NCBI GenBank assembly: GCA_036796255.1
Contig: DAIRDH010000009.1
Span: 13,534 to 77,533 of the forward strand
Source of the DNA: T3Sed10-241 sp036796255
GTDB lineage: Bacteria > Bacteroidota > Bacteroidia > Flavobacteriales_D > Cryomorphaceae
Length of the DNA stretch: 64,000 nucleotides
Direction: 5' to 3'
Shown here: in pieces, positions 45,466-55,600 of the stretch
Layout: every line of letters starts with the position of its first letter
How positions within the stretch are numbered: the first letter of the stretch is position 1
Program-made: the position numbers and the translations under genes
Notes under the pieces: model-generated
The model's input: only the letters and a program-made list of their open reading frames with translations
Database searches by the model: none
Told to the model about the DNA's origin: nothing

Positions 45466-47049
45466 ATGTTACAACGTTTTCTAGATTCGCCGCGCTTGTA
45501 TCAGGTACTATTCGTGGTGCTGCTCATCCCGGCACTTTTGATCAATCTCGATGCCCACCACATCTTTGTACATACCGACGAGGGGCGCAGGGCACTTGTG
45601 GCGCTTGAAATGATCCTGAAGAATGAATATTTCGCCCCTACGCTCAATGGACTTTTCTACTATGAAAAGCCCCCGCTCTTCAATTGGTTACTGGTGCTCA
45701 GCTTCAAGGCTTTCGGGAGTTATTCACTGCTGGCACTGCGCTTTCCCATAGTAGTGACTTTAGGCTGTTTTGCCTTAAGCATGGTCGTGATGCTAAGGCC
45801 GGTTGTAGGAAGTGCCAAGGCATGGTTGGTCATGGTGGCTACTATGACCTGCGGTCGTATCTTATTTTACGACAGTTTTTTGAGTCTCATGGACATTGGG
45901 CTCGGTCTCTTGGTCTTTATCAACTTTATGTTGTTTTACAGCCTGGGCCGGCAAAAGCGGTACTTCCTGCTTTTCGCTGCTACGTACAGCATTATGGCCA
46001 TAGGATACTTAATGAAAGGCTTGCCTTCAGTGGTGTTTCAGTTTTTCACAATTGTGGCATGGGCTGTTTACATCCGCGATTGGAAATTCTTATTTCACAG
46101 ATACAACTTCATCGGAACCTTGTTTTTCCTGGTTCCTGTTGGCGCCTACTACCTTCTCTATCTGCAGGTCAATCCGGGCTCCTTTGCCACAGTAGTGGAG
46201 TATACGATACATCAGAGCAGCCAACGCACAGTAACGGAGTATGGGGTGTGGCAAACCATACTGGCAATTCTGCGCTTTCCGGTCGAGAATTTATACCACT
46301 TTGCGCCCTGGACCCTGCTGCTGTTCGCCTTGCTGAGTAAGACGTCGAGACAGGCCGTTTGGCAAAACGATTTCTCGCGCTACGCTTTGATTGCCATTGC
46401 ATTCAATATTTGGGTGTATTGGACTTCACCTGGCAACCAGCCGAGATACCTGTTTCCCTTTGTGCCACTCGTTTTTGCAGTAGCAATTGAAGCTTATAGC
46501 AGCCTTGCGGCAAACAGGCGCAGTATTTTGGACTATGTCTTGCTCGCTGTAATGGTTCTGGCCTCCGCGCTTCCGCTGCTTATGCCGTTCCTGATTGATA
46601 CACTCCCGGCGGTGTCAAACACCTTTTGGAAGCTCAGCTTTCTCACTGTTTTCTTGAGTTTGCTCAGTTTTCTCTTTTGGCGAAAGCCGGTCCAGCGCTT
46701 GATGCTTCTCGCAATTTTTCTATTGGTGTTAAGGATTGGCTTTAATTGGTTTATCCTTCCATTCAAAAATGAAAGTGCCCGCCTGTGGGCTGAAAATGCC
46801 GTAGAGGTTACCCAAATCGTAGGTGAAGGGGAATTATATGTACTCGCTCCTAATTACTGCCACGATGGTACCAGCTTTATCATTAGTACCATTCGCGGCG
46901 AGGTACTTCAGGTAGCTTACGATGCGGAACCCGGCAAATTTTACCTCGTGGACAACATTAGTTTTGATGCAGACCGATTTGAAGCGCTCCTTGAGTTCGG
47001 CACTCAAGGCACAGAGCGCAACCTAATCCTTGCCAAATTGAAAGTATAG
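45466..47049 (+). CDS. ArnT-like (GT39/GT83) membrane glycosyltransferase
   Basis: Integral inner-membrane glycosyltransferase of 527 residues with about 12 transmembrane helices. The first periplasmic loop holds TDEGRRALVALEMI with the catalytic Asp-Glu pair, followed by YYEKPPLFNWLLV, the hallmarks of polyprenyl-phosphate-sugar dependent transferases such as ArnT. Hydrophilic C-terminal domain at about 430-527. It probably transfers a sugar to lipid A, a glycoprotein or another surface glycan. No lipid-A or glycan gene neighbours identify the acceptor. Confidence 0.85.
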   Translation: MLQRFLDSPRLYQVLFVVLLIPALLINLDAHHIFVHTDEGRRALVALEMILKNEYFAPTLNGLFYYEKPPLFNWLLVLSFKAFGSYSLLALRFPIVVTLGCFALSMVVMLRPVVGSAKAWLVMVATMTCGRILFYDSFLSLMDIGLGLLVFINFMLFYSLGRQKRYFLLFAATYSIMAIGYLMKGLPSVVFQFFTIVAWAVYIRDWKFLFHRYNFIGTLFFLVPVGAYYLLYLQVNPGSFATVVEYTIHQSSQRTVTEYGVWQTILAILRFPVENLYHFAPWTLLLFALLSKTSRQAVWQNDFSRYALIAIAFNIWVYWTSPGNQPRYLFPFVPLVFAVAIEAYSSLAANRRSILDYVLLAVMVLASALPLLMPFLIDTLPAVSNTFWKLSFLTVFLSLLSFLFWRKPVQRLMLLAIFLLVLRIGFNWFILPFKNESARLWAENAVEVTQIVGEGELYVLAPNYCHDGTSFIISTIRGEVLQVAYDAEPGKFYLVDNISFDADRFEALLEFGTQGTERNLILAKLKV

Positions 47050-47185
47050 CCTAATCGCTCAGTATTGTCATCAAAGGTGTGGATATTTATTCCCTGCTGT
47101 TTGAAGTTGTGAGTTGAATCAAAGGGTTTTGAAATTCGGACAGTTGTTTGCCTTATTTAGGTGAAACAATACAGAATCCAACATT

Positions 47186-47545
47186 ATGTCAACCTCAAAA
47201 AATTCAGAGAACGCAAAAGCGAAGAAAGAAAATCCAAATGTAGACCGGGAAAAAGAGCGCCGTGAGGCAGAGCTAAAATACGGTAAGCAGAAAAAGGATC
47301 ACGAAGGATCGCATACGGAGAATACCAACAGCAACAGCCACGAAGGCAAAGCTGAGCCGCAAAACAGGAAAGACCAGAATGCTGATCACAAAAAGGCGGA
47401 AAGAGACAGCAAGCAATCTCCACATTTGCGACCAGGTAAGGATAAGGAGCAGAATGTAGATGCAAATCAGGAAGGTGGCCTGGATCGCGACAATTCAGGT
47501 GAGTCCAAAGAGAAACCAAAGCCATTTACAGAGAAGAGGTCATAA
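47186..47545 (+). CDS. Very hydrophilic, probably disordered protein
   Basis: Protein of 119 residues with almost no hydrophobic residues and very high Lys, Glu, Asp, Asn and Gln (about half charged). It starts MSTSKNSENAKAKKENPNVDREKERREAE. No signal, membrane helix or domain. Composition is like stress or desiccation hydrophilins and disordered Bacteroidota proteins; the role is unknown. The extended low-complexity but non-periodic sequence with an ATG at 47186 supports a real gene, moderately. Confidence 0.55.
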   Translation: MSTSKNSENAKAKKENPNVDREKERREAELKYGKQKKDHEGSHTENTNSNSHEGKAEPQNRKDQNADHKKAERDSKQSPHLRPGKDKEQNVDANQEGGLDRDNSGESKEKPKPFTEKRS

Positions 47546-47610
47546 GCTTTTGGTTTTGGCAGTGACAGTATCCAATCGAAGGTTTGGCATAATTGGTTCG
47601 CGGCAATTGT

Positions 47611-47618
47611 TAATTTAG
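47611..47618 (+). promoter_or_regulatory. Near-consensus -7 element (TAATTTAG) before the GTG-start membrane protein
   Basis: One mismatch from TAnnTTTG; a TTGG at about 47593 at 17-18 nt could be its -33 element. Confidence 0.35.
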
Positions 47619-47639
47619 CGCCGCATTCAGCCGAACTCC

Positions 47640-48536
47640 GTGGATACTGCCAAAGAAAAAAAACCAAAAATTCACCCCTACCTCAAGCTCGCCATCAAGT
47701 TGGGTCTTTCCGCATTGGCCATGTGGATTGTATTCCGCAAGGTAGAGTTTGGAGAGGTGTGGGGATTGGTTCGAGAAAGCAACCCATTGTGGTTGCTTTT
47801 GGCTTTGATACTGTTTAATGTCTCAAAATGGTTTAGCGCTTACCGTTTGCAAGCACTTCTGAGGGCCATCAATATCGATCTTGATATGAATTACCAGCTA
47901 CGGCTTACGTATGTTGGGATGTTTTACAACCTGTTCTTGCCGGGAAGTGTGGGCGGCGATGGCTATAAAGTGGTGCACCTCAATAAGCGGTTTTCGGCAA
48001 GTTTAAAGCTTCTCGTTGCTTCCATGTTGCTGGACAGGGCAAGTGGTGGTGCCATCCTGCTGGCCATGGCTTTTGGTTTTGCTGCTTTTGTGATTCCCTA
48101 TTTCGATTTCTTTCCTTCATACAGCCTTGCAGGTTTGATTGTATTGTCGCTGCTCTGTATACCTGCGCTTTATTTTGGTATCAGGCTCGTCTTCCCTTCA
48201 TTTTGGTCTGCTCGCCATGCCATTCTTCTTTGGTCTGTTGGTGTGCAGTCAGTTCAGGTACTTTGTGCTTATGCCATTCTGCTCGCATTCGGCGTCACAG
48301 AGCTTTTCATGATTTACTTTGTTCTATTCCTGGTTTCCTCACTTGCCTCCATGTTGCCGATTAGTTTCGGGGGGGTTGGCTTGCGCGAACTGGTATTTCT
48401 TTACGCCTCTCAGTATCTGCCCATTGATGAGACTCCTGCCGTGTCATTGGGCTTGATGTACTTTGTAGTGATTGCAATTTCTTCTTTTGCAGGGGTGTTT
48501 GTGAAATTGCCCGGCACAAAAGGTGCCTTGGTATAG
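47640..48536 (+). CDS. Lysylphosphatidylglycerol synthase TM-region (flippase-like) family protein
   Basis: Integral membrane protein of 298 residues with about 8 helices and only the transmembrane half of the MprF-type proteins (PF03706-like). Conserved motifs are YNLFLPGSVGGDGYKVVHL, LDRASG and LPISFGGVGLRELVFLY. The catalytic GNAT domain of MprF is absent, so flipping of a lipid rather than lysyl transfer is the more likely role. The start is GTG. It precedes no obvious partner gene. Confidence 0.8.
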   Translation: MDTAKEKKPKIHPYLKLAIKLGLSALAMWIVFRKVEFGEVWGLVRESNPLWLLLALILFNVSKWFSAYRLQALLRAINIDLDMNYQLRLTYVGMFYNLFLPGSVGGDGYKVVHLNKRFSASLKLLVASMLLDRASGGAILLAMAFGFAAFVIPYFDFFPSYSLAGLIVLSLLCIPALYFGIRLVFPSFWSARHAILLWSVGVQSVQVLCAYAILLAFGVTELFMIYFVLFLVSSLASMLPISFGGVGLRELVFLYASQYLPIDETPAVSLGLMYFVVIAISSFAGVFVKLPGTKGALV

Positions 48537-48604
48537 GTGCAGTAAGAATCGCAGCTCATCTGCCCAAAGGCTTCTGACAATTTAGTCGGTAATAATGCTT
48601 CAAA

Positions 48605-49300
48605 CTACTGACCCAGCTTCCAGCCCAGAAATTCATTGGGGTCAGGGCAATTTGCTAAATACCTTGTCATTTCTGACTCCATACACACTCCCGGATAGTC
48701 ACCTTGCATGTCACCCATATCTCTGATAAGTTGAAAATGAAGGTGCGGCGGCCAGTCTCTGTTTTCAGCAGGGATTCCGAGTGTTGCAAAGATTTGACCG
48801 CGCCGTATGGGCATGCCCACTTCAAGACCTACAAGTGATTTTCGGCTCAGGTGACCGTACAAACTGTGAAAACTCAGGTTGCCCACCTGGTGAAACAGCA
48901 CAATGGTAGGGCCGTAATCGCCGCTGGCGTCATTGTCAGCAAAGCTGTGAATCTCACCGGGCAATGGCGCAGCAATTTCGAACCCTTCAGGAAGCCAAAA
49001 GTCGATGCCGAGGTGTATGTTGCGGTAGTTTTCACTTTTCGCAAATACGTCGCTGCGCCTGTACAGGTCTCTTTTTTCCCGGTAGCCGCCATATGCTCCT
49101 TTAGCTCCTGATGCCGCAATGTGCTGATCAACATAATTGCTGAGCTGCTCCAGGTCCATGGCTTGTTCTCGTGGCAGCGCTGTATTGTTTACCGAAAGGT
49201 CAATGGGAATTAAATCCCCAGGTTCGAAAGCGTGCGCAAAAGGGAATTGAATCACCGGCGTGAACGTTTCGCCCAGTATGTTGTATTGCATGTTTTGCAT
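48605..49300 (-). CDS. M23-family metallopeptidase, no signal peptide
   Basis: Protein of 231 residues. The LytM-type core has metal-ligand motifs HLGIDFW, GDYGPTIVL, the active-site YGHLS and PPHLHFQL. It also has the GGYREKRDLYRRSDVF segment that marks a Bacteroidota subfamily sometimes fused to phosphotransferase and aminotransferase modules. No signal peptide or anchor is seen from this start, unlike wall-lytic M23 enzymes, so a cytosolic substrate is possible. The -7 box ends 4 nt before the ATG, implying a leaderless mRNA. Confidence 0.85.
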   Translation of the reverse strand: MQNMQYNILGETFTPVIQFPFAHAFEPGDLIPIDLSVNNTALPREQAMDLEQLSNYVDQHIAASGAKGAYGGYREKRDLYRRSDVFAKSENYRNIHLGIDFWLPEGFEIAAPLPGEIHSFADNDASGDYGPTIVLFHQVGNLSFHSLYGHLSRKSLVGLEVGMPIRRGQIFATLGIPAENRDWPPHLHFQLIRDMGDMQGDYPGVCMESEMTRYLANCPDPNEFLGWKLGQ

Positions 49301-49304
49301 CCGT

Positions 49305-49312
49305 CAAAATTA
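49305..49312 (-). promoter_or_regulatory. -7 promoter element 4 nt upstream of the M23 peptidase start (TAATTTTG)
   Basis: Exact TAnnTTTG on the minus strand. A TTG at 49334-49336, 21 nt away, can serve as the -33 element. Four bases separate the box from the ATG. Confidence 0.65.
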
Positions 49313-49386
49313 AAGAAAGCAATACTTCTAAGCCAAGCCAATTAAGCCTTGGGATGGAAGGCGGCAATGTGGCTTTTTGCACAATT

Positions 49387-51684
49387 TCATTCCACTTCCA
49401 TTACCACGTTGAGTTCGCGCTCAGTGCCAGCCACGTTTCCGTAAAGGGTAATGCTGTGTTGCTGCTTGCCTTTTCTGTTTTGGCCACGCAGCTTGCCTGC
49501 GATGCTGCCCCAGCTTCCAGAAGGGAATTGCATTTCCACATTATCAAGTTCAAAGATGGTGCTGTCGAACAGGAGAGAGTCGAGCCTGAAGTCTACGTCG
49601 CCCAACACTTCAAACACAAAGCTAAATGTGGCCTCGCTTCGCTCGGCCACCGCACCCAGGTCAGCAATCTCACTGCTGAACCGCAAAGTTGCCAATGTGC
49701 TGTCAGTCGGGGCCCGCTGCACGCTGGATATTTCAATTTTGCGCTCAAGCGCCGCAGCGATACTCCACACCGCATCACCTTCATTGGGATTGTCGCTCAC
49801 ATATGCTTGCGCCACATACTCGCCAAAGGGAATCTGAATTACTTCAAGCCTTCCGCCATCCTCAGCAGTGCCTTCAAGATAGGGCACAAAAACTCCGCCC
49901 TCGTAACGGTGCAGATGGTTGATCAACGAGGCGATACGCCGCGAAGTGAGCTTCACATTGTAGTCTGTTCGGGCGAGCGGGCTTGCAAATCCTTTTACGG
50001 TAAGTTGAATTTCCTGGCCCTCTCTCAGTTCCTGTAGGAGAAGCGGCGCAAAGGTAGCCAGGTCGCGCACCCCCTGATCTACCTGATTGAGAAAGAAGCG
50101 ATCCATCGCCTCCTCAGCCTCGATTCCAGCTTCTGGAGCGAGCCCTCTTTTGTATGCATCCTGATATTCAGGCAGGAGCTCAAGATATGCGTAATAGGAA
50201 TCGAAGTATGCGGTCTTAGTGGTGTCGCTTTGGCTACGTGGGTCGGGCTCGTCATTGTGAAAGTAGAGGGTAACCGGCAGGTAATCGTTGAGCTCTTCCA
50301 GGGTGATGATGTGGAGCGTGTCAGCATATTCATAATCTGCTTCCGCAAAATGCCAGAGGTCATTGCAACATCCAGCGCGCGCATCATGGGCAGCCTCCGG
50401 TCGGTTGGAGCTGATGTTGCCCTTGGCGACTGATGAATTGAAGCTGTAATACAGGTCGTTGGACGGAGTGTTCCAGGGTTTCTTCATGTTCTGTGGCATG
50501 GCAAAAGCCCCATCCTGCCAGGCTGCGTTGAAAATGTCGTAGCCTCCAAAACCATGGTGCCAATCGGAGGAGAAATAGAGCTGCTGCTTGTCATTTCTGA
50601 AAAAAGGTGTGACCTCATTGCCAGGGGTATTGATTGGTGCACCGGGATTAATAGGTTTTCCTTCAGGATCGGCCAAATTGATGTACCAAATGTCGAGCAT
50701 TCCCATGCCTCCATACCGATCAGAACTGAAAAACAAAACTGGAACACCATCGAGCTCTCCAAAAGCCGGGTGGGAATAGTATGCCGAGTCTTCTTCATTG
50801 ACTGGTAGCATGCGTTTCCAGCTGATATTGCCCTCAGAACTTTCGGGTATGTTGCCCAATTGAATTTCTTGTTTGCTTTCGGTTGTTAGGATGGTGAGGG
50901 CTATCAGGCTGCTGTCGGCATTTACTGCAAAATTGGCTTCAGCAGCGGCATCGGGGTGCAGCTTGAAAGGATAGCCCTGCGACCATTCAGGCCCTTTGGC
51001 GATAAAGAGTTTTGTGGTGTACGGCTCACTGGAAGCATCAATGCGGCCTTTCGCATCGCTCTTGCCCTGAAGCGCTGAGTAAATTAAATGTCCTTCGGGG
51101 CTTACCGTTCCTGCAAATTCGCTCGCTTCCGTGTTGATGCCTTCTGGCAAGGCCAACATTTCAAAGCCTTCTTCTTCAGCCATCCAAATTGCGGCCAAAT
51201 CGCATGAGCGCATTTCCTGAATGGCTTTTCGATGCCAATAGCCGTCGGGTTCTTGGGCATGCTGGTCGCGCACCCGCCGCCATATTTTTTTGGACTCTTC
51301 GTAGTTGCCACTTTGCTTGTGCATGGTGGCCAGCCACGGCCCGGCATCCGGGAAGAACCTACCCTGATCGCGGCGGTATATTTTGTAGTAGTAATATGCC
51401 GACTTCGCATATTCGTGGTTGAGCCGCAAAGCTTGTGCGTAGAGGTAGTTGTGTTGAGCCCGGGTGCTGTCCATGGCCATCACCTCATCCATGTAACGCA
51501 GTGCGCCGTAGGGATCATTTTCTGCAAATGCCTCCTCGGCCAGTTGCAGCCAATCCTTGACGCGCTGCGCATGCAGGGGCTGGGCGGTCAAGCCAAAGAG
51601 CAAGCAACACAGTACAAATGCCTTGTAGCATCTGTTTCTTCTGGACTCCATGACTGGCCATGGGCTGTGCGCCGGGCGACTCAT
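49387..51684 (-). CDS. PorE-like TPR / beta-propeller / OmpA-like envelope protein
   Basis: Exported protein of 765 residues. A signal (CCLLFGLTAQPLHAQ) is followed by TPR-like repeats (about 40-135, WLQLAEEAFAENDPYGALRYMDE). Then comes a PD40/WD40-like propeller (about 180-430, FSSDRYGGMGMLDIWYINLADPEGKP in part, LYFSSDWHHGFGGYDIFNA), and a C-terminal region with an OmpA-like segment (about 540-610, VKGFASPLARTDYNVKLTSRRIA). This is the TPR-propeller-OmpA order of PorE, a peptidoglycan-linked component of T9SS. Its start overlaps the PorP/SprF-like gene by 4 bp (ATGA). An alternative start is the Met at residue 12. It holds one copy of the inverted-repeat element (49626-49652). Confidence 0.82.
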   Translation of the reverse strand: MSRPAHSPWPVMESRRNRCYKAFVLCCLLFGLTAQPLHAQRVKDWLQLAEEAFAENDPYGALRYMDEVMAMDSTRAQHNYLYAQALRLNHEYAKSAYYYYKIYRRDQGRFFPDAGPWLATMHKQSGNYEESKKIWRRVRDQHAQEPDGYWHRKAIQEMRSCDLAAIWMAEEEGFEMLALPEGINTEASEFAGTVSPEGHLIYSALQGKSDAKGRIDASSEPYTTKLFIAKGPEWSQGYPFKLHPDAAAEANFAVNADSSLIALTILTTESKQEIQLGNIPESSEGNISWKRMLPVNEEDSAYYSHPAFGELDGVPVLFFSSDRYGGMGMLDIWYINLADPEGKPINPGAPINTPGNEVTPFFRNDKQQLYFSSDWHHGFGGYDIFNAAWQDGAFAMPQNMKKPWNTPSNDLYYSFNSSVAKGNISSNRPEAAHDARAGCCNDLWHFAEADYEYADTLHIITLEELNDYLPVTLYFHNDEPDPRSQSDTTKTAYFDSYYAYLELLPEYQDAYKRGLAPEAGIEAEEAMDRFFLNQVDQGVRDLATFAPLLLQELREGQEIQLTVKGFASPLARTDYNVKLTSRRIASLINHLHRYEGGVFVPYLEGTAEDGGRLEVIQIPFGEYVAQAYVSDNPNEGDAVWSIAAALERKIEISSVQRAPTDSTLATLRFSSEIADLGAVAERSEATFSFVFEVLGDVDFRLDSLLFDSTIFELDNVEMQFPSGSWGSIAGKLRGQNRKGKQQHSITLYGNVAGTERELNVVMEVE
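49630..49652. repeat. Inverted-repeat element copy 2 (GTGGCC arms, TCGCTTCGCTC centre)
   Basis: Inside the PorE-like coding sequence: 6-bp arms GTGGCC/GGCCAC flank an 11-nt centre identical to that of the copy at about 56400-56420. It encodes the AERSEA segment. Positions are read by eye and approximate by a few bases. Confidence 0.6.
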
Positions 51685-52691
51685 AAAAAGGTAGGACAGT
51701 ATTTGTGCTGAAAACCCGGATTGCGCGGTTCGCGGTTCATGAGGTATTGCACTGAAAATTCGAATCCGCCCCGATTGCGGCTGGCCACTTGCAGGTTGCT
51801 TACATTAATATCGTAGCTGATGCCCACGCGCCAGTCGTCGATTTCCATGCCCAGCAGCGCAATGCCACTGTCGCCCAATCGCCCGAAGTATCCCGCAAAA
51901 ACTGCGCGGTAGAGGCTGCGCTCGTTGAGCAAGGTATAGCGCACTGCCGATCCCATAACGAACTCACTGAATGTAGCCTGCCGCATGTAGCGCATGGCTG
52001 GCAGTAGATCGATGTCTGGCTTCACATTCCAGGTTCCTGTCGCAAAAAACGCGTGCCGCGTGGGCTGAACCACGCCCACATCATTGAAGAATGATCGGTC
52101 GGGGCTGGTGAGGTTGTGCAAGGCATAGCCCACATTCACAGCTTTATCGCGGGCAAGCTGATAGCTGTAATTTAGTCCTAGGTTGAGGTTGAAGTTCCAG
52201 CGGTTATTGCGTGCGAAGTTTTCGCCTGTCGGCAAATTCGGGTCATAGGCCACTCCGTTGAATTGGTTGTCGAAACGCAGTGCATCAGTGTCAATGCTCA
52301 CCTGTGTAAGACCCATTTGAAGGCCTCCATAAAGGTGATGCTTGCCGCTTTCGCCCAGCTGGTATTGGTAGGCGCCGCCCAGCAGGAGGGTGAAAGTATT
52401 GAATCGGCTGTCGCCTGCCCGGTCATTCAGTATGGCAATACCCGCCGACACATTTTCCGGAAGGAAATCGGGCCGGCCATCGACTGAAATCGCAAAGGTG
52501 GAGTAGGGCTGAGAGACCTGCCTCCACTGTGTACGCTGATTGGCCACACCGCGGTATTGCGCATCCATGCGGCCTATCTCGGCTGGGCTCAACCACTGGG
52601 GGCTGAAGAAAAACTGCGAAAAATGAATGTCCTGCCCATTTGCGGTAAGCGAAACACAACCCAGCAATATGATGGCCGCGGTCTTTTTCAT
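51681..52691 (-). CDS. PorP/SprF-family T9SS outer membrane protein
   Basis: Outer-membrane barrel of 336 residues of the PorP/SprF family (signal ending TANGQ-D, then DIHFSQFFFSPQWLSPAEIG, SAGIAILNDRAGDSRFNTF, YGGLQMGLTQVSIDTDAL, GVGISYDINVSNLQV-like GISYDINVSNLQVAS and a FEFSVQYLM end). In Flavobacterium, SprF-like proteins are needed to export specific type B-tailed cargo. Here it lies between such a cargo (upstream) and a PorE-like protein (downstream), each junction overlapping by 4 bp (ATGA), a dedicated secretion unit. The frame is open to 52808, but the ATG at 52691 overlaps the cargo stop and gives a proper signal peptide. Confidence 0.92.
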   Translation of the reverse strand: MKKTAAIILLGCVSLTANGQDIHFSQFFFSPQWLSPAEIGRMDAQYRGVANQRTQWRQVSQPYSTFAISVDGRPDFLPENVSAGIAILNDRAGDSRFNTFTLLLGGAYQYQLGESGKHHLYGGLQMGLTQVSIDTDALRFDNQFNGVAYDPNLPTGENFARNNRWNFNLNLGLNYSYQLARDKAVNVGYALHNLTSPDRSFFNDVGVVQPTRHAFFATGTWNVKPDIDLLPAMRYMRQATFSEFVMGSAVRYTLLNERSLYRAVFAGYFGRLGDSGIALLGMEIDDWRVGISYDINVSNLQVASRNRGGFEFSVQYLMNREPRNPGFQHKYCPTFL

Positions 52692-55600
52692 CTGAGCAGG
52701 CTTACATTTCCTTTTTGAAAATTGCGCTGTCCGTCGCCGCAATCCACTTCGAGGTGGTACACGAATACAGCGGGTGATGCCAGCCTTCCTTTGTAGGTGC
52801 CATCCCAACCGCGCGATTGGTCTGTGGTTTCAAACACCAGCTCGCCCCAGCGGTCATACACGGAAAACTTCATCGCTGCGATGTTTTGACCGCGCACGAA
52901 GAGGAGGTCGTTTTCGCCGTCGCCATTTGGCGTAAAGGCATTCGGCACGTAAATGAAGGGCTCCTCACAGATGAAATCTGTCACTGTGAGCCTTACAGTA
53001 TCTGTTTTAGCGCAAGTGCCAAGTGGGCTGCTGTCAGTTACATACACGGTATAAGTGATGTCTTCTTGCGGTGTGCTGATTACCTGCGTGCCAAAGGTGC
53101 CATCCAGGTAGGTGGGTGGATCCCAGTTGTATTGGTATTCGTCAATGATTGGAATTACGCTCAATTGGCTGCTGCTGCCCAACAAAAGGACAGAAGGATT
53201 GGCGCTGGCCACGATGGTTTCATTGCCCAGCGGCGAGGTGGTAATGCTCACTTGATTTTCAGTGCTGCAATCCAGTGCAGGCCTGCTGGTCACCACGGTG
53301 AATGTGGCTGCCTCATCGAGCACAGCGGTGATAAAGGGTGTGCCTTGCCCACTGACAATGAGTTCATCAGGCTCCCAGCGGTATTCCAAAATGGCGCTCG
53401 GGACATCTATGCTCAAGACAAGGATTACCGTATCGCCAGCACAGACCAGGAAGTCGGGTGGGAGAGAGGTGCTTAGACTTAGTATCCCAACAGCCACACT
53501 GTCAGTGAGCGAGCAGAGCTCATTAAAAGCCTGAACGTGGTAATAGGTGGTAGAACCGGGCGTTACAATGATAGTGCTGTCGCCTTCTGCATTGAGCACA
53601 TCATCAAAATTTGAGGTGCTTGACCATTGGAAGCTCTGTGCTAAACCATCAGAGGAGGCAGTGAGCGACAGTGGACTTTCATCGCAAATGAGGGTATCTG
53701 TCGGGGCATTCAGGGCTATGGGATAGCTGAAAATGTTCAGGCTATCCTCGACCAGACAACCAAATTGAGAGGTACCGGATACGAAAATAGTGAAGGGTTG
53801 ATCGGCAAAAAAGGTGGCTTCCTGGCTTCCCTGACCATCAACGAGGAAGGCTTCAGGTTCCCATTGAAAACCCTCAAAAGTGCTGCCGCCGGTGAGTTGC
53901 GTTGGGATGCTTATTTCCTGCGCCGTACAAAGCACTTCATTGTCAAAAAGAATGTTGATTGAGGGAGCTGGGGTAATGTTGATACTGTCAGTGTCGAGAC
54001 AGGGGCCGGCGCTGGCCTGGATGTAAATGGTTTGCGGATTTTGCGCACTGAATGTGAGCAAACTGTCATTGGGCCCCTGCAGCAATATGGTTTGAAAATC
54101 CGGATCCGTCGCCCATATGTAGCTGGTGGCTTGCCCATTGGTATTGACCTCTAGATCGAATTCATTGCTCGAGCACGAGAATACTTCATTGGTGGTCACG
54201 ATCTCGACACTGGGGAACAATTCAAATGTGAACGAGGTGGTATCACTCAGGTTGCAGGCCAGCGGATTGATCACGGTGAGGGTGGCGGTGTACACACCAG
54301 GCGCATTGTACTGGTGGCTGGGATTGGCCAGATTGCTCGTATTGCCATCACCGAAATCCCACTGGAAAACGTTGTTGCCAGGTGAGGTGATGGAATTGTT
54401 TGTAAATACTACTGGCGCCGGAAGGCATTGGGTTTCCACCCCAAAGCCGGCAATGACCCTTGGCAGATCAAAGTCAATTTTGGCCACACCCATGTTGCAA
54501 TTTGTACTGTTATTTGTAGGGCTGTGTGCGTTTTCCGGAAAAATAGGAAAGTCATCATTGCCACCGCATCCTGCGCATACAGCCTGGTATATTTTGCCCG
54601 CATTGTCGAACCTGCTCGTGCCCCCATCGACATGTTCGCTGCTCACCTGGCCACCGTAAAATGAAGCATAGGTGAGCGCTGAGGCATCGCCTTCAAGTAC
54701 AAGAAAGTAAAAATCACTACCTGTTGTGCTGCTTTGAAATGCATCGTCAGTAACCGGCAAGCCGTTGGTAGAACCCTGCACATTTACTGTGCCTCCCCAG
54801 CCCGAGAGGTACACGCGGTTGCAAATGTCAACTGAGAAGGCGCTCGGTGAGAGGTTGGGTACGTTGTTGCCATCGCCAAATACGGTGCTCCAAATTCGGG
54901 CATCGAGCTCTGGTTCAAATTTGCAGAGCAGCATACCACTGTTGGGAACGCTATAGCCTGCGTTGAAGATAAATGTGCTCCCTGTCGCCTCTGTTTGACC
55001 ATAGATATGCGCATTGCCGAACTTATCGCGTTCTACAAAGTAGATTTGGTCATAGGCTTCTGAGCCGTAATAGGTCATGTTCTCGAGACTGCTGAGCGCA
55101 TTGTTAAAGGTTGCAATGAAACCATCAGCTTCACCGCCACCATATGTGGCTTGGAAAGGTGAGCCTGCCTGCGCTAGATCAGTGGAGCGCGTGCCACCTC
55201 CTACTGTGATCATATCCATAGAAACATCGATGGAATAGATCGCATCGTGATCAGAGCCACCGTAATATGTACCGGCAATCATGGCGCTCAAATCGGGTGA
55301 CATGACGAAAACAACGCCTTCCTGCCCTTCATTGAAGACAGTTTGAAATCCGCCCGAGGGCAAAGGAAAATCAGATGAATAAGTGCTGCTGCCGATTACA
55401 ATTTCGCTTTCAGAATTAAGTTCAATTTCTCCGCGCATTTCATCGGCGTAGTTGGCCCGTAAGTCCGGGGCGGTATTGACGCCATCATTTTGCGCACCAC
55501 CGACGTAAGTGGAGCCCAATATCCCGCTGCCTGTCGCGTTGAGTCTGGTGATCACCATGTCACAACCCTCAATGTAATTGATGCCAACACCGCCCAAGGC

